Shown one piece after another: positions 8,889-17,476 of a DNA stretch of 64,000 bases; the first letter of the stretch is position 1; every line of letters begins with the position of its first letter. The position numbers and the translations under genes were made by a program. Under the pieces are notes generated by a model. It was given only the letters and a program-made list of their open reading frames with translations, did not search any database and had not been told where the DNA came from. Where the stretch lies: positions 186,001 to 250,000 of the forward strand of contig JAYNQW010000003.1 in assembly GCA_038114465.1 (NCBI GenBank). The letters are read 5' to 3'. The DNA comes from CALINB01 sp938045325 (GTDB taxonomy: Bacteria; Pseudomonadota; Alphaproteobacteria; Rhodospirillales; CALINB01).

Positions 8889-9221
8889 ATGACCCTCGAT
8901 ACCGAAGCCTTCAAAAAACGCCTCGAAGCGGAACGGGAAACCCTGATGAGCGCCGATGAAGCCGCGGCCGAAGACCGCGCACCGGTCGAGCTCGACCAGC
9001 AAAGCGTCGGCCGCCTGTCACGCATGGATGCGATGCAAGTTCAGGCCATGGCCCAAGCCGTCGGTGTGCGGCGGGAAGAACGCCTCAAGCAAATTGAGGC
9101 GGCGCTGAAACGCATCGAGGACGGCGAATACGGCGAGTGCCTGGAGTGCGGCGAGGCGATCCCCCTCAAGCGTCTTGAAATCGACCCGGCCGTGGCCTGC
9201 TGCGTGAATTGCGTGGGTTAG
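8889..9221 (+). CDS. DksA/TraR-type zinc finger protein
   Basis: A 110-residue protein with a coiled-coil-forming N-terminal part and a C-terminal four-Cys zinc finger (CLECGE ... CCVNCVG). DksA/TraR proteins bind the RNA polymerase secondary channel and modulate initiation with ppGpp; short members like this one are common in alphaproteobacteria and may act as general stress-linked modulators. The start at 8889 is chosen because residues from there (LDTEAFKKRL) match the family; a longer start at 8832 would add unrelated residues. The stop overlaps the convergent membrane-protein gene. Confidence 0.8.
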   Translation: MTLDTEAFKKRLEAERETLMSADEAAAEDRAPVELDQQSVGRLSRMDAMQVQAMAQAVGVRREERLKQIEAALKRIEDGEYGECLECGEAIPLKRLEIDPAVACCVNCVG

Positions 9222-9532
9222 GATTGAAGACCGGCATAAATGGTTTCGACTGAACCCAGCACGAACAAAATCACGGTTCCCGCCGCGCCCCAAACTAAAA
9301 ATCGTCTTTGCAGCCGGAATAATTTGATTCCCTGTTCCGTCAGGTACTCCCCGGGGTTTTTCAGCAATTCGAAATAATAGGTGTAAACGAATTGCGGCGC
9401 CCATTTGTGCTTGTATTCATCCTCTTCAAGCAAAACGACCAACGCCAACGACACAAAGAATGTCACGGTCAGAAGGACAAAGCCGCCCATGGTTAGAAAT
9501 TCACTGATCCAATGCATTTCACCGGCACGCAT
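9218..9532 (-). CDS. Small membrane protein, unknown
   Basis: 104 residues with two membrane segments (about 13-35 and 78-98) joined by a charged loop containing DEYKHKW and a YTYYFELL helix. No family is recognised. It lies just upstream of the cupin gene on the same strand with an 8-base gap in reverse order, so the cupin does not depend on its promoter. Confidence 0.6.
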   Translation of the reverse strand: MRAGEMHWISEFLTMGGFVLLTVTFFVSLALVVLLEEDEYKHKWAPQFVYTYYFELLKNPGEYLTEQGIKLFRLQRRFLVWGAAGTVILFVLGSVETIYAGLQS

Positions 9533-9540
9533 GGTTCACA

Positions 9541-9987
9541 TCACTCTTTTAAAAATGCCGCGACGAGCGGATCAGCATTGAGTGCTTTGAGATCCTGCTC
9601 ATCCGGCAGTTGCGGCTTGTCACGCGCGGCGTCGACCATGCAGAGAAAACCGAGCGGTTCTTCCGAGCCGGCGCGCAGTTGATGCCAGGTAAGCGGTGGT
9701 ACGGCAATGAGATCATACGCCTTCACGGCGCGCACGTCCGAACCGAGCAAGCAATGCCCGGCCCCGCGTAAAATCATCACTGCGTGAACATGTTCGTGAC
9801 GCTCGAGCGTCGTGTAGCCGTTCGGCGCCACTTCGAAGTACCGCAACTCGCTTTTAAGGTCCGCGCCGGAAAACAAGACCTGCCGCGTAACGTCCTTAAA
9901 CGGCGCATCGCCTGCGTCTTTATAGGCAAGCTTTTCGACGTCCTGCCAGGTGAAGTTTTTATGGTGCGGGCGAAACATGACGGCCAT
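9541..9987 (-). CDS. Single-domain cupin protein
   Basis: A 148-residue cupin. Motif 1 is seen as ERHEHVHAVMILRGAG with the metal-ligand histidines and Glu-like position, and motif 2 as VPPLTWHQLRAG with the last histidine. The start is ATG 9987, since GAGG lies five bases before it; a TTG at 9993 would include the ribosome site. It is the last gene of the RuBisCO-like operon. In Rhodospirillum rubrum a cupin follows the RuBisCO-like protein in methylthio-sugar salvage (it releases methanethiol), so the pairing here may have a similar logic, but this is inference. Confidence 0.8.
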   Translation of the reverse strand: MAVMFRPHHKNFTWQDVEKLAYKDAGDAPFKDVTRQVLFSGADLKSELRYFEVAPNGYTTLERHEHVHAVMILRGAGHCLLGSDVRAVKAYDLIAVPPLTWHQLRAGSEEPLGFLCMVDAARDKPQLPDEQDLKALNADPLVAAFLKE

Positions 9988-9999
9988 GATCAACCTCAG

Positions 10000-11097
10000 T
10001 TACGCGGCGTAATTCGCGACCGTGTCGGCAAATTCCCGGGTCGCCTCGGTTAACCGGTCCCCCGTCAGCAACAGGTCGCCGCCGATTAGCAACATCACAT
10101 CGCGGCCGTAAAAATCGAGCATCTCGTTCACACGCGCCAAGGTCATGCCACCGGCAGGGACCGGCGTGCACGCCTTGATGCCGGGCCAGTCCGCGAGGCA
10201 TTGCCCGGCTAAAGCGCGGCAGGTTTCTTTCGGAAACGAAAACCGCCCGGCATGGTTAACAAAAATGCCCGCGTCAGCGCCCAGCATGCGAAACAGTTTG
10301 CCGAACAGAAACACCGGCGCGATTTGCCCGCCACCGGTCATCGACGGATGGGCAAGAAACGCGCAATCGGGATTTTCCCGAACGATGATATGGAACGACG
10401 GCAGTCCGACGACCATCGGCGGCATCATCATGGTGAACAAGCCCTCCTCCTTGGCGATGCGGACGTGATCACGCAACTGGTCCAAATCGCCGGTGAGGCT
10501 CGGGATGTAATGGGTGTTGCCGCCGGTCTCGGTATTGGCCTCGCGCACGGCTTTCGCACATGCGGGGATGCGTTTCGCAAACGGACTGTAAGCTTGATCA
10601 GCGAGGCCGTGATCGTCCTTGATGTAATCAATACCGCCCAAGGCGAACTGTTTGGTGAGATCGGCCAACCCTTCGACCAGCAGGCCTTGCGGCTTTAACG
10701 CCGAACATGTCATGGCGCGCCCCGCTCCGTTGCAGCGCTCACGCAACCCCTCGATGCCATGGCGCGGCCCACCGAAGGTATCGCTCAGCTCTTTCGGGAA
10801 TTCCGCATCCAGCAGCGTGACGGCGGTGTGCATGGACGAGTTGCCGAAAATCATGTTCATCAGCTGAGCGGCCTCAAAACCCGTGGTCTCAACGGCCAGC
10901 CCGATAATGACTTGATACGTGCCGTCGCCGTTGTCGGCGATATCTTCGACCCGACCGAGGATTTCATTTAAGACATAGTCGCTTTTGATTGCCGCCACCG
11001 GCATTTCGACGCTTTGCTCGACCGCTATCGCCTGCGCGCGCGCCTCGATATCGGCGGCATCACTGTGCACACGATAAGTGACGTTAATACGGGACAT
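10000..11097 (-). CDS. RuBisCO-like protein (form IV)
   Basis: A 365-residue RuBisCO large-chain homologue. The site equivalent to the carbamylated Lys is in GGIDYIKDDHG (Lys160, Asp161-162, then His163 where true RuBisCO has Glu), and the KPK motif is KPQ (Lys135 kept, second Lys lost). With these changes it cannot be a CO2-fixing enzyme; it should be an enolase, isomerase or decarboxylase acting on a sugar-phosphate-like enol. It leads the cupin and follows the two decarboxylase subunits on the same strand (28 bases apart). Known form IV roles are methylthioribulose-1-phosphate isomerisation, the diketo enolase step, and oxo-isoapionate decarboxylation; context here fits none exactly. Confidence 0.88.
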   Translation of the reverse strand: MSRINVTYRVHSDAADIEARAQAIAVEQSVEMPVAAIKSDYVLNEILGRVEDIADNGDGTYQVIIGLAVETTGFEAAQLMNMIFGNSSMHTAVTLLDAEFPKELSDTFGGPRHGIEGLRERCNGAGRAMTCSALKPQGLLVEGLADLTKQFALGGIDYIKDDHGLADQAYSPFAKRIPACAKAVREANTETGGNTHYIPSLTGDLDQLRDHVRIAKEEGLFTMMMPPMVVGLPSFHIIVRENPDCAFLAHPSMTGGGQIAPVFLFGKLFRMLGADAGIFVNHAGRFSFPKETCRALAGQCLADWPGIKACTPVPAGGMTLARVNEMLDFYGRDVMLLIGGDLLLTGDRLTEATREFADTVANYAA

Positions 11098-11125
11098 AGT
11101 TTCTAAGGTCCCTTATTCTGCCGGC

Positions 11126-11716
11126 TTAATAATGCGAACCCAGAAGAGCGGCCCGGAACACGTTTTTACGGTCGGCCGCATCCCAGTTGCGTTTCGATTT
11201 CGGCGGCTCGTCTTCATTGACGCGCAGCAAAACGAAAACTGGGCCGTTGGTATTGCGCAATACGGGCGAGGTTTCTTCGCATTCTTCCAGGCTTTCCACC
11301 GTACGGGTGACGGCGATGTTGCAGCCTTGCGCGACCTTTTCGAGATCGACACCTAAATTTGTGTGGCTTTCCTGATTGCCGGTCTCTTGATAGTGACCAT
11401 TATCGACACAGATGACCGACAGGTTCGGCGGTTGCACAACACCGATGGTAGCCAGGCTGCTCATGTTCATCAGCAGTTCACCGTCACCGGTCACACACAA
11501 TACCTTTTTATCCGGCTGCACCAGTGCCAAGCCAAGCGCCATGGACAACGCACCACCCATGGCACCACCGAGCATATATGCATGCGGCGCCTGATCGGTG
11601 AGATGCGCCATATCCTTGGCGGGTCCCGCCAAACCGGTGACAATCAGAAAGTCTTCATGGTTGCCGACAAGTTTCGGCACGGCGTCTTTACGGCTGGGAA
11701 GTTTTTTATCGGCCAT
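11126..11716 (-). CDS. Thiamine-diphosphate decarboxylase, beta (TPP-binding) subunit, ComE-like
   Basis: A 196-residue subunit with the thiamine-diphosphate/metal motif TGDGELLMN (GDG at 77-79) and the downstream VDN. Size and split organisation match the beta subunit of sulfopyruvate or phosphonopyruvate decarboxylases (ComE type), which turn 3-sulfopyruvate or 3-phosphonopyruvate into the acetaldehyde. It is separated from the alpha subunit by 2 bases. In a sulfur-metabolising organism a sulfopyruvate substrate is attractive, but sequence alone cannot separate sulfonate, phosphonate or other 2-oxoacid substrates. Confidence 0.85.
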   Translation of the reverse strand: MADKKLPSRKDAVPKLVGNHEDFLIVTGLAGPAKDMAHLTDQAPHAYMLGGAMGGALSMALGLALVQPDKKVLCVTGDGELLMNMSSLATIGVVQPPNLSVICVDNGHYQETGNQESHTNLGVDLEKVAQGCNIAVTRTVESLEECEETSPVLRNTNGPVFVLLRVNEDEPPKSKRNWDAADRKNVFRAALLGSHY

Positions 11717-11718
11717 GA

Positions 11719-12234
11719 TTAAAACCCTTTCGCGCCAAGCAGTTTTTGTGTCAGCAACACCGCAACCCCGACATTCGACTTATAGGCCATGCCGAATGCC
11801 GCATCCGTGGTCGGGATCACATCGTCTTCACTTTCAACCCGCAAACACCGGAGCCCCATCGCTTCCATGGCGGGTTGCGCCCCTTTACCCATCGGGACTT
11901 GCCAGGGGTTTTGTTCGCCGAAGTCGCCACGCATGGTAACATAGGTCATGAATGGAAACCGGCCGTTCGCAATCAAGGAAAACATGTTGATGCAGTTGCC
12001 GACACCACTGCTTTGCATCAAGAGAACGCCGCGGCCGCCACCGAGATGGGCACCCGCCATCATGGAGACGCCTTCTTCTTCTGTGGTCAGGCGAACTGAA
12101 TGGGCGTTGGGATCGTCGAGCGAACGATTGATGAGAATTTTGTGACCCGCATCGGGGACATAAGCGAAAATCGAGACATCATTTGCCCGCAAATGATCAT
12201 AAAGCTGGTCTTGCCAAGAGGTTGCACCGGCCAT
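11719..12234 (-). CDS. Thiamine-diphosphate decarboxylase, alpha (pyrimidine-binding) subunit, ComD-like
   Basis: A 171-residue subunit with the cofactor-activating Glu in TTEEEG (residues 50-55), the GGGRGVLLMQSSG loop and the FPFMTYV strand followed by MRG, as in ComD-type subunits. It pairs with the TPP-binding subunit encoded immediately downstream; the full active site forms between the two. First gene of a four-gene unit (alpha, beta, RuBisCO-like protein, cupin). Upstream is a long divergent spacer shared with the tungstate transporter. Confidence 0.85.
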   Translation of the reverse strand: MAGATSWQDQLYDHLRANDVSIFAYVPDAGHKILINRSLDDPNAHSVRLTTEEEGVSMMAGAHLGGGRGVLLMQSSGVGNCINMFSLIANGRFPFMTYVTMRGDFGEQNPWQVPMGKGAQPAMEAMGLRCLRVESEDDVIPTTDAAFGMAYKSNVGVAVLLTQKLLGAKGF

Positions 12235-12653
12235 GTGAATTACTCCCTGGTAAATATTGCTTGGCTTTAAGTATCAGGCACTTAGTGGGAATGCAATACG
12301 GGAGGGGCATGCCATAGGCGAACGGCCCGTCCGATTTCTCGAACGGGCCGCCCTCCAATCCGAAATTCCTTCATACCCTTGCGGGTCCCTGGGAAACTCC
12401 GAATGGGAACTCGGTAACTCTCTCTTTCCTTGCGGTCCAAGCGAACTGCCGAACTCGGGTAAAATCATACCCCCCATCCATAAACCTGGATAGGCGTATT
12501 CGATCCACACCCCTGTGGAACCTGGGGAAATCAGGCCTCAAACACCACCATTTTGTGTGGATATTCTTCACCCGCGATGGACATGGAAAATCTGCCCCTT
12601 CCCATGGGCAGGCATGCTAAAAACGGGCGCCCCTGAAATGAGACCCGCAATCC
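12235..12653. other. 419-base divergent spacer with hairpins
   Basis: No convincing gene. Several inverted repeats are present: CGGCCCGT at 12323-12330 with ACGGGCCG at 12343-12350, nested in GGAGGG/CCCTCC; TCCACA at 12504-12509 with TGTGGA at 12514-12519; and CTGCCC at 12592-12597 with GGGCAG at 12606-12611. The last ones lie in the expected leader of the tungstate operon and could be a structured, possibly metal- or cofactor-responsive leader. I cannot match them to a known riboswitch consensus. Confidence 0.4.
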
Positions 12654-13361
12654 ATGCTCGATTTTACCAGCGCCATCAGTAAAGCCACCGGCCTTGTCAT
12701 CTCACTCGATCCGGATTTGGTCGAAATCGTTTTACTGTCTTTAAAAGTTAGCCTATCTGCCGTCTTTCTGGCGACCCTCGTCGGCTTGCCTTTAGGTGCC
12801 GCTGTCGCATTGTACCGGTTTCCCGGGCGCACGGGATTAATTATTCTACTGAATGCGTTTATGGGATTACCGCCGGTCGTTGTCGGCCTAATCGTTTATC
12901 TTTTGTTATCGCGCGCGGGGCCGTTCGGCGTATTCGGTTTGCTGTTTACCCCCACCGCCATGATCATCGCGCAAACGATTTTAATCATTCCCATCATCGC
13001 AGCCCTCACGCGCCAAACCATCGAAGACCTGTGGGAAGAATACGCCGAACAACTGCGGTCCTTCGGCGCGTCTGCCACGCGCGCGCTACCGACGCTGCTT
13101 TGGGAGGCGCGTTTCTCGCTGCTCACCGCGATCCTGGCCGGGTTCGGCCGGGCCAGTGCGGAAGTCGGTGCGGTGATGATCGTCGGCGGCAACATCGACC
13201 ACGTGACCCGTGTGATGACGACCGCCATTGCGCTCGAGGTCAGCAAAGGCGACCTCGCCCTCGCGCTTGCCTTAGGGCTGATTTTAATTTTGCTGTCGCT
13301 ATCCATTAACGCCGCCGTTTATCTCATCCGCGATACGGCCCACCGGAATCATTTATCCTGA
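12654..13361 (+). CDS. tupB: Tungstate ABC transporter, permease
   Basis: A 235-residue inner-membrane permease with about five to six membrane segments and the binding-protein-dependent transport loop (EYAEQLRSFGASATRALPTLLWEAR) that docks on the ATPase; the sequence GGNIDHVTRVMTTAIALE is typical of the tungstate/sulfate permease group. It is followed by the ATPase (1-base overlap) and the binding protein, the TupBCA set. Imports tungstate for tungsten enzymes or, less specifically, molybdate. Confidence 0.85.
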   Translation: MLDFTSAISKATGLVISLDPDLVEIVLLSLKVSLSAVFLATLVGLPLGAAVALYRFPGRTGLIILLNAFMGLPPVVVGLIVYLLLSRAGPFGVFGLLFTPTAMIIAQTILIIPIIAALTRQTIEDLWEEYAEQLRSFGASATRALPTLLWEARFSLLTAILAGFGRASAEVGAVMIVGGNIDHVTRVMTTAIALEVSKGDLALALALGLILILLSLSINAAVYLIRDTAHRNHLS

Positions 13362-14104
13362 TGAGCAAGCCATCCATCCTCCCGCTGGAACTGGATAACG
13401 TGACCTACGCGGTTAGCGGCAAGCCGTTGGTGCGCGATGTTTCCGTCTCGCTTGCGAAGGATACCCGCACGATCATTCTCGGCCCCAACGGTGCCGGGAA
13501 AAGCTTGTTGCTGCGACTTTGTCACGGCCTGATCGCCCCCTCAGCCGGCAAAATCCGCTGGCAGGGAAAATCAGACCAAAACCCGGCACACCATCAGGCC
13601 ATGGTGTTTCAACGGCCTGTCATGCTGCGCCGGTCGGCCGCGGCCAACATCGCCTATGTCCTGGCTCTGCACCGTATACCCAAGGCCGAGCGCAAGGACC
13701 TTATCGACGAAGCCCTCGCGCTGGCGGGCCTAAGCGATCTCGCTAACCGCCCGGCGCGGGTGTTGTCCGCAGGCGAGCAGCAAAAGCTTGCTCTTGCGCG
13801 GGCCTGGGTAACCAAACCGCAAGTACTGTTTCTCGATGAGCCGACCGCGAGCATCGATCCGGCGGCGACCTACGCTGTCGAGAACACCATTGAAACCATC
13901 CATGCACACGGCACGAAAATCATTATGACGACTCATGATCTCGGCCAAGCACGTCGTCTTGCCGATGAAGTGTTGTTCTTTCATCAAGGCCGCATGATCG
14001 AACAAACACCGGCACGGACGTTTTTCGGCCAACCGAAATCGGCGCTTGGACAAGCATTTTTAAGAGGCGAGCTTCTTTGGCAAGAGGACGGCGATGCCAA
14101 TTAA
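13361..14104 (+). CDS. tupC: Tungstate ABC transporter, ATP-binding protein
   Basis: A 247-residue ABC ATPase: Walker A GPNGAGKS at 41-48, signature LSAGEQ at 135-140, Walker B LFLDEP at 156-161, and the switch His in TTHDLG. The usual C-terminal regulatory domain of ModC is absent, as expected for TupC. It overlaps the permease by one base and the binding protein gene by 11 bases, so the three genes are translationally linked. Confidence 0.85.
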   Translation: MSKPSILPLELDNVTYAVSGKPLVRDVSVSLAKDTRTIILGPNGAGKSLLLRLCHGLIAPSAGKIRWQGKSDQNPAHHQAMVFQRPVMLRRSAAANIAYVLALHRIPKAERKDLIDEALALAGLSDLANRPARVLSAGEQQKLALARAWVTKPQVLFLDEPTASIDPAATYAVENTIETIHAHGTKIIMTTHDLGQARRLADEVLFFHQGRMIEQTPARTFFGQPKSALGQAFLRGELLWQEDGDAN

Positions 14105-14951
14105 TCGAACGATTAGCCGTGGACTGAGTTTGCTTCTGTTGTGTTTCGTCAGCAGTGCCTTTCTGTGCCTACCGTATACGGTGTCCGCCAAACAATTTAT
14201 TACTCTTGCCTCGACCACTTCGACCGACAACTCCGGTCTTTACCAGTTCATCCTGCCGAAGTTTACGAAAAAAACCGGAATTAACGTGCGCGTGGTCGCG
14301 GTCGGCACCGGCCAAGCCCTGCGCATTGCGCGCAACGGAGATGCGGACGTACTGATCGTGCATCATCGATCTTCGGAAGAAAAGTTCGTTGCCGACGGTT
14401 ACGGCATCGAACGCTTCGATCTTATGTATAACGATTTTATTTTGGTCGGCCCAAAGAACGACCCCGCGCGCATCAAAGGCCTTACCGGCATCGATGCTGC
14501 CTTACAAAAGATTGCCAGTTCGAAAACACTTTTCGTTTCACGCGGTGATGACAGCGGCACCCACAAGCGGGAATTGTCTTTATGGCGGCGGCAGAACATT
14601 GATCCGCGGCGCCAATCCGGCACGTGGTACCGGGAAACCGGCAGCGGCATGGGAGCAACATTGAATACCGCCGGCGCGATGAAAGCTTATACGTTAACCG
14701 ACCGAGGGACGTGGCTTGCATTTAAAAACCGTTTCCGCCTCGTCATCGTTGTCGAACGCGTACCACCGCTGAAAAACCAGTATGGTGTCATCCGAGTTAA
14801 CGAAAAACGGCACCCGCATGTGAAGACGAAACTGGCGCAAAAATTTATCGACTGGCTGTTGTCGCCCGAAGGCCAAGCCGCCATCGGCTCTTTTCGCATT
14901 AACGGTCAGGTCTTATTTACGCCGAACGCGAAATCCGGCCCGACCCGCTAG
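14094..14951 (+). CDS. tupA: Tungstate-binding periplasmic protein
   Basis: 285 residues with a signal peptide (1-32, cleavage after VSA). The mature N-terminus has TTSTDNSG (41-48) and later SRGDDSGTHKRE, the two Ser/Thr-rich loops that hold the oxyanion in TupA proteins. The family discriminates strongly for tungstate over molybdate. It ends over the last bases of the convergent FecR-domain gene. A moaA gene 3.4 kb away would make the pterin cofactor to carry the metal. Confidence 0.88.
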   Translation: MPINRTISRGLSLLLLCFVSSAFLCLPYTVSAKQFITLASTTSTDNSGLYQFILPKFTKKTGINVRVVAVGTGQALRIARNGDADVLIVHHRSSEEKFVADGYGIERFDLMYNDFILVGPKNDPARIKGLTGIDAALQKIASSKTLFVSRGDDSGTHKRELSLWRRQNIDPRRQSGTWYRETGSGMGATLNTAGAMKAYTLTDRGTWLAFKNRFRLVIVVERVPPLKNQYGVIRVNEKRHPHVKTKLAQKFIDWLLSPEGQAAIGSFRINGQVLFTPNAKSGPTR

Positions 14952-15589
14952 AACGAAACGGAGTCGACCGCGCGCTGCAGTTTCGCCGGTGCCCACTGAA
15001 TGGGCGACGTCGGTGCTGCGTTGGGACCACCGACCGTGGTGCCGTAACCCGGTTGCGTAATTTCGACACGCCCGGCGGCGTTTTCGATAAAAATCGCTTT
15101 CCCTTTCAGCAACGCAATATTGTAAACGCCATCGAGCGGACCGCCCCAAAATTCAGTGCCGCGAATCCCGATAGTCGCCACCGGCGAATTCAACGCAAAC
15201 GAACTGTTTTGAATCTCACCAATCCTGCCGCTGACCGCCTTAAACGTGCCGACGACAATATTCATGACGACTTTGCCGACACCCTTATCACGGTCAAACA
15301 AATAATCCTCGATCTTAAATTCAGAATTTTCACCTAATGTGATAACGCCTTGGTCGAGCATACGCATTTCCAAACGCGCATTCGGCCCGGTTTTAATCGT
15401 ATCGCCGATATAAATAATGGCACCGACACCAAGCAGTTGCGTTTCGTTACCGCGGACGGTTGTTACCGTGCTTTTAATGCGCGTGATATGGCCTGCGATA
15501 TCCGCAGCCTGCGCGTTGTTGATTTTCCCTGTCGAGCAAAATGCCAGAGTGGCAATCAATACAATTGATAACGTTCGAAGAATATGCAT
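14948..15589 (-). CDS. Exported FecR-domain protein
   Basis: 213 residues starting at ATG 15589, which has a GGGGGA ribosome site; the signal peptide spans 1-28. The mature part is a FecR-type beta-sandwich: GDTIKTGPNARLEMRM, FKAVSGRIGE, SPVATIGIRGTEFWGG, which in this family forms a periplasmic structural or sensing domain. There is no membrane anchor or adjacent ECF sigma gene, so it is not a classical FecIR system. Stand-alone exported FecR-domain proteins of this type are common and of unknown role. Confidence 0.8.
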   Translation of the reverse strand: MHILRTLSIVLIATLAFCSTGKINNAQAADIAGHITRIKSTVTTVRGNETQLLGVGAIIYIGDTIKTGPNARLEMRMLDQGVITLGENSEFKIEDYLFDRDKGVGKVVMNIVVGTFKAVSGRIGEIQNSSFALNSPVATIGIRGTEFWGGPLDGVYNIALLKGKAIFIENAAGRVEITQPGYGTTVGGPNAAPTSPIQWAPAKLQRAVDSVSF

Positions 15590-15669
15590 CGAAAGTCCCC
15601 CGTTCATCCTGCCAGTTTGTGGCGCCAGATTAACGGAAAATGGGATCACATAAAATTGACGCGGAATCC

Positions 15670-16845
15670 TTATGCGGGCTGAGCCTGAGGCTTCCCTGTC
15701 GGCATAGCTAACGCCGCTAAAAACGTACCGATGGCCAGCACGCTCATGATCGTGAACGTCAGCTCGAAACCACCGGTTTTATCATACAAGAAGCCGACCA
15801 CCGGCACGGCGGCAGCACTCGCCCCGAAGGTCACGACATAGCGTGCGGCAAACACACGTGACCGCCATCTCTCATGCGTGTAGTGCGCAACCATCGCATC
15901 GTTGATGGGGATTTGCCCGAATACGACAAACATCATCCCGATCGCGATGGCGAACATGGTGTAGTTATCGGCAAACCCTGCGAGGTAAAGCGCCGGCGCT
16001 TGCAACGCGACAATGCCGATAAAAACGAGCTTCAAGGCATAGCGGTCGATCAACAAGCCAATAAGAATTTGCGCCAAGGAAGCCAGCACGTAAACAACCG
16101 AAACCAAGGCGCCGATTCCAAACGTGGTTTGCGTTATCGACATCAACCGCTCTTCGAAAAGCTTTGGCATTGAGATCGTCACGGAATTAAAAATCAGACC
16201 GCCGCAAATCGTCGCGACCAGCAACACGATGAAAAATCGCGGCAATAATTCCCGGGATAATTGAACCCTAGGCGCTGCGTGCTTTTTGCCGGTCGACTTG
16301 ATCTTGGGTGCGAATACCGCAAATCCGACTCCGATCAGCATGATAAGAATTCCCGGCACGATAAAAGCTGCGCGCCAGTGAATCCAATCGGCAAGCGCGC
16401 CCGTTATAATGGCGGCAAACGCTACACCCATGTTACCGGCGACACCATTGATGCCGAGGGCCCGGCCGACATCGTCTCGATTCGAAACGATCATGGCGAT
16501 GCCAATGGGATGATAGATTGCAGCAAATACGCCGATGAACGTTAGACCGGCGACGATTTGCCAAGCGTTTTGAGCGAGTCCCGTAAGTGCCGTTGCAGCG
16601 CCAATACCGAAAAAGAAAACCGTCAGCATACCATGACGGCTCCAATGATCGCCGAGCCAGCCGGCCGGGAGCGAGCACGCACCGAAGGCGATCCAACCGC
16701 CGACCGATAAGGTTAGGGCCTCGCCGAATGTGAGGCCCAATTCTTTACTCATGGCCAACACGACGACAGGATAGATCAGCATCACCAAATGATCGATGGT
16801 GTGGGCAATATTTATGTAAAGATCACTGACGGTTCTTGGTTTCAT
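15670..16845 (-). CDS. MFS transporter
   Basis: A 391-residue, about 12-segment major facilitator protein. The loop between helices 2 and 3 carries GWLGDHWSRHGML, the family signature. The start at 16845 is supported by GGAG eight bases upstream. Direction and substrate are not clear. Remnants of TetR-type regulators lie just upstream, so it may formerly have been regulated by one of them (inference). Confidence 0.82.
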   Translation of the reverse strand: MKPRTVSDLYINIAHTIDHLVMLIYPVVVLAMSKELGLTFGEALTLSVGGWIAFGACSLPAGWLGDHWSRHGMLTVFFFGIGAATALTGLAQNAWQIVAGLTFIGVFAAIYHPIGIAMIVSNRDDVGRALGINGVAGNMGVAFAAIITGALADWIHWRAAFIVPGILIMLIGVGFAVFAPKIKSTGKKHAAPRVQLSRELLPRFFIVLLVATICGGLIFNSVTISMPKLFEERLMSITQTTFGIGALVSVVYVLASLAQILIGLLIDRYALKLVFIGIVALQAPALYLAGFADNYTMFAIAIGMMFVVFGQIPINDAMVAHYTHERWRSRVFAARYVVTFGASAAAVPVVGFLYDKTGGFELTFTIMSVLAIGTFLAALAMPTGKPQAQPA

Positions 16846-16904
16846 ACACGTCGACTCCAGCACAAAAGGCGCCTTCACGTTTTATAGTAATGGTTCAAAT
16901 GCGT

Positions 16905-17284
16905 CTATGTTTCAGCCGACGTGCCGAATAACCGCCCCATGGTTTGATCCGCACGGTCGAGGCGCTGAGCCAGAAAATGTTTGGTGTTGTCTTGATAAAG
17001 CGATTCATCGCGCGACCAAACAGCCAATGTTGCGAGAAACAATGACGTAAGACCGATTTCTTCGATTTGTTTTTGCCGGCCGCTGGCTTTTAAGCCGGCA
17101 ATATCGCGCATGAGTTGGATCAGCCGGGACAAATCGAAAACCATCGGCACGTAATGATGGGGGTGAAATGGCCATAATTTTGCCTGCAGCATCTCGACTG
17201 CGAGCGTGCGATGCGGTGCGAGATGATCGAACCACGCTTGCATCAAGCATTCGATCCGGTCGCGCGGCGACATGTCCTTAAAAC
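16905..17284 (-). pseudogene. TetR-type regulator remnant, C-terminal domain only
   Basis: From about 17284 downwards the frame encodes a ligand-binding domain of the TetR/COQ9-like kind (DMSPRDRIECLMQAWFDHL, then LAPHR and a LAVWSRDES segment, ending RLDRADQTMGRLFG). The expected N-terminal helix-turn-helix is absent: upstream codons in the same frame (Arg/Pro/Ser-rich) do not resemble one and instead lie over another gene on the opposite strand. The regulator has therefore lost its DNA-binding domain. Confidence 0.65.
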
Positions 17285-17314
17285 GGCGGTTCGGGGCCGA
17301 TGCCATCGCCGATG

Positions 17315-17476
17315 CCGGGCGGCGTGAAAAAAAACGACAAGAAGGCATTGGCCGTTTTGTCAACGATGGTCGGCGGTGTGTTGCTGGCACGCGGTGTGAA
17401 CGATGAAAAATTGTCGCAGGAAATTTTGCTGAATTGCCGCAAGGCAATCGAAAGCCTTGCCAAGCATCAGGACTGA
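17315..17476 (+). pseudogene. Second TetR-type regulator remnant, last about 45 codons
   Basis: On the plus strand, frame ending TGA 17474-17476, the peptide KKALAVLSTMVGGVLLARGV followed by NDEKLSQEILLNCRKAIESL is a typical last pair of helices of TetR-family regulators. The frame is open only to 17282, and nothing before codon about 17321 looks like the family. It is the 3' end of a regulator whose body is missing, placed head-to-head against the other remnant. Confidence 0.7.

Noticed and set aside
12257..12493. Short frames in the spacer before the tungstate genes
   Set aside because: Composition and codon choice do not look coding and no start has a ribosome site.
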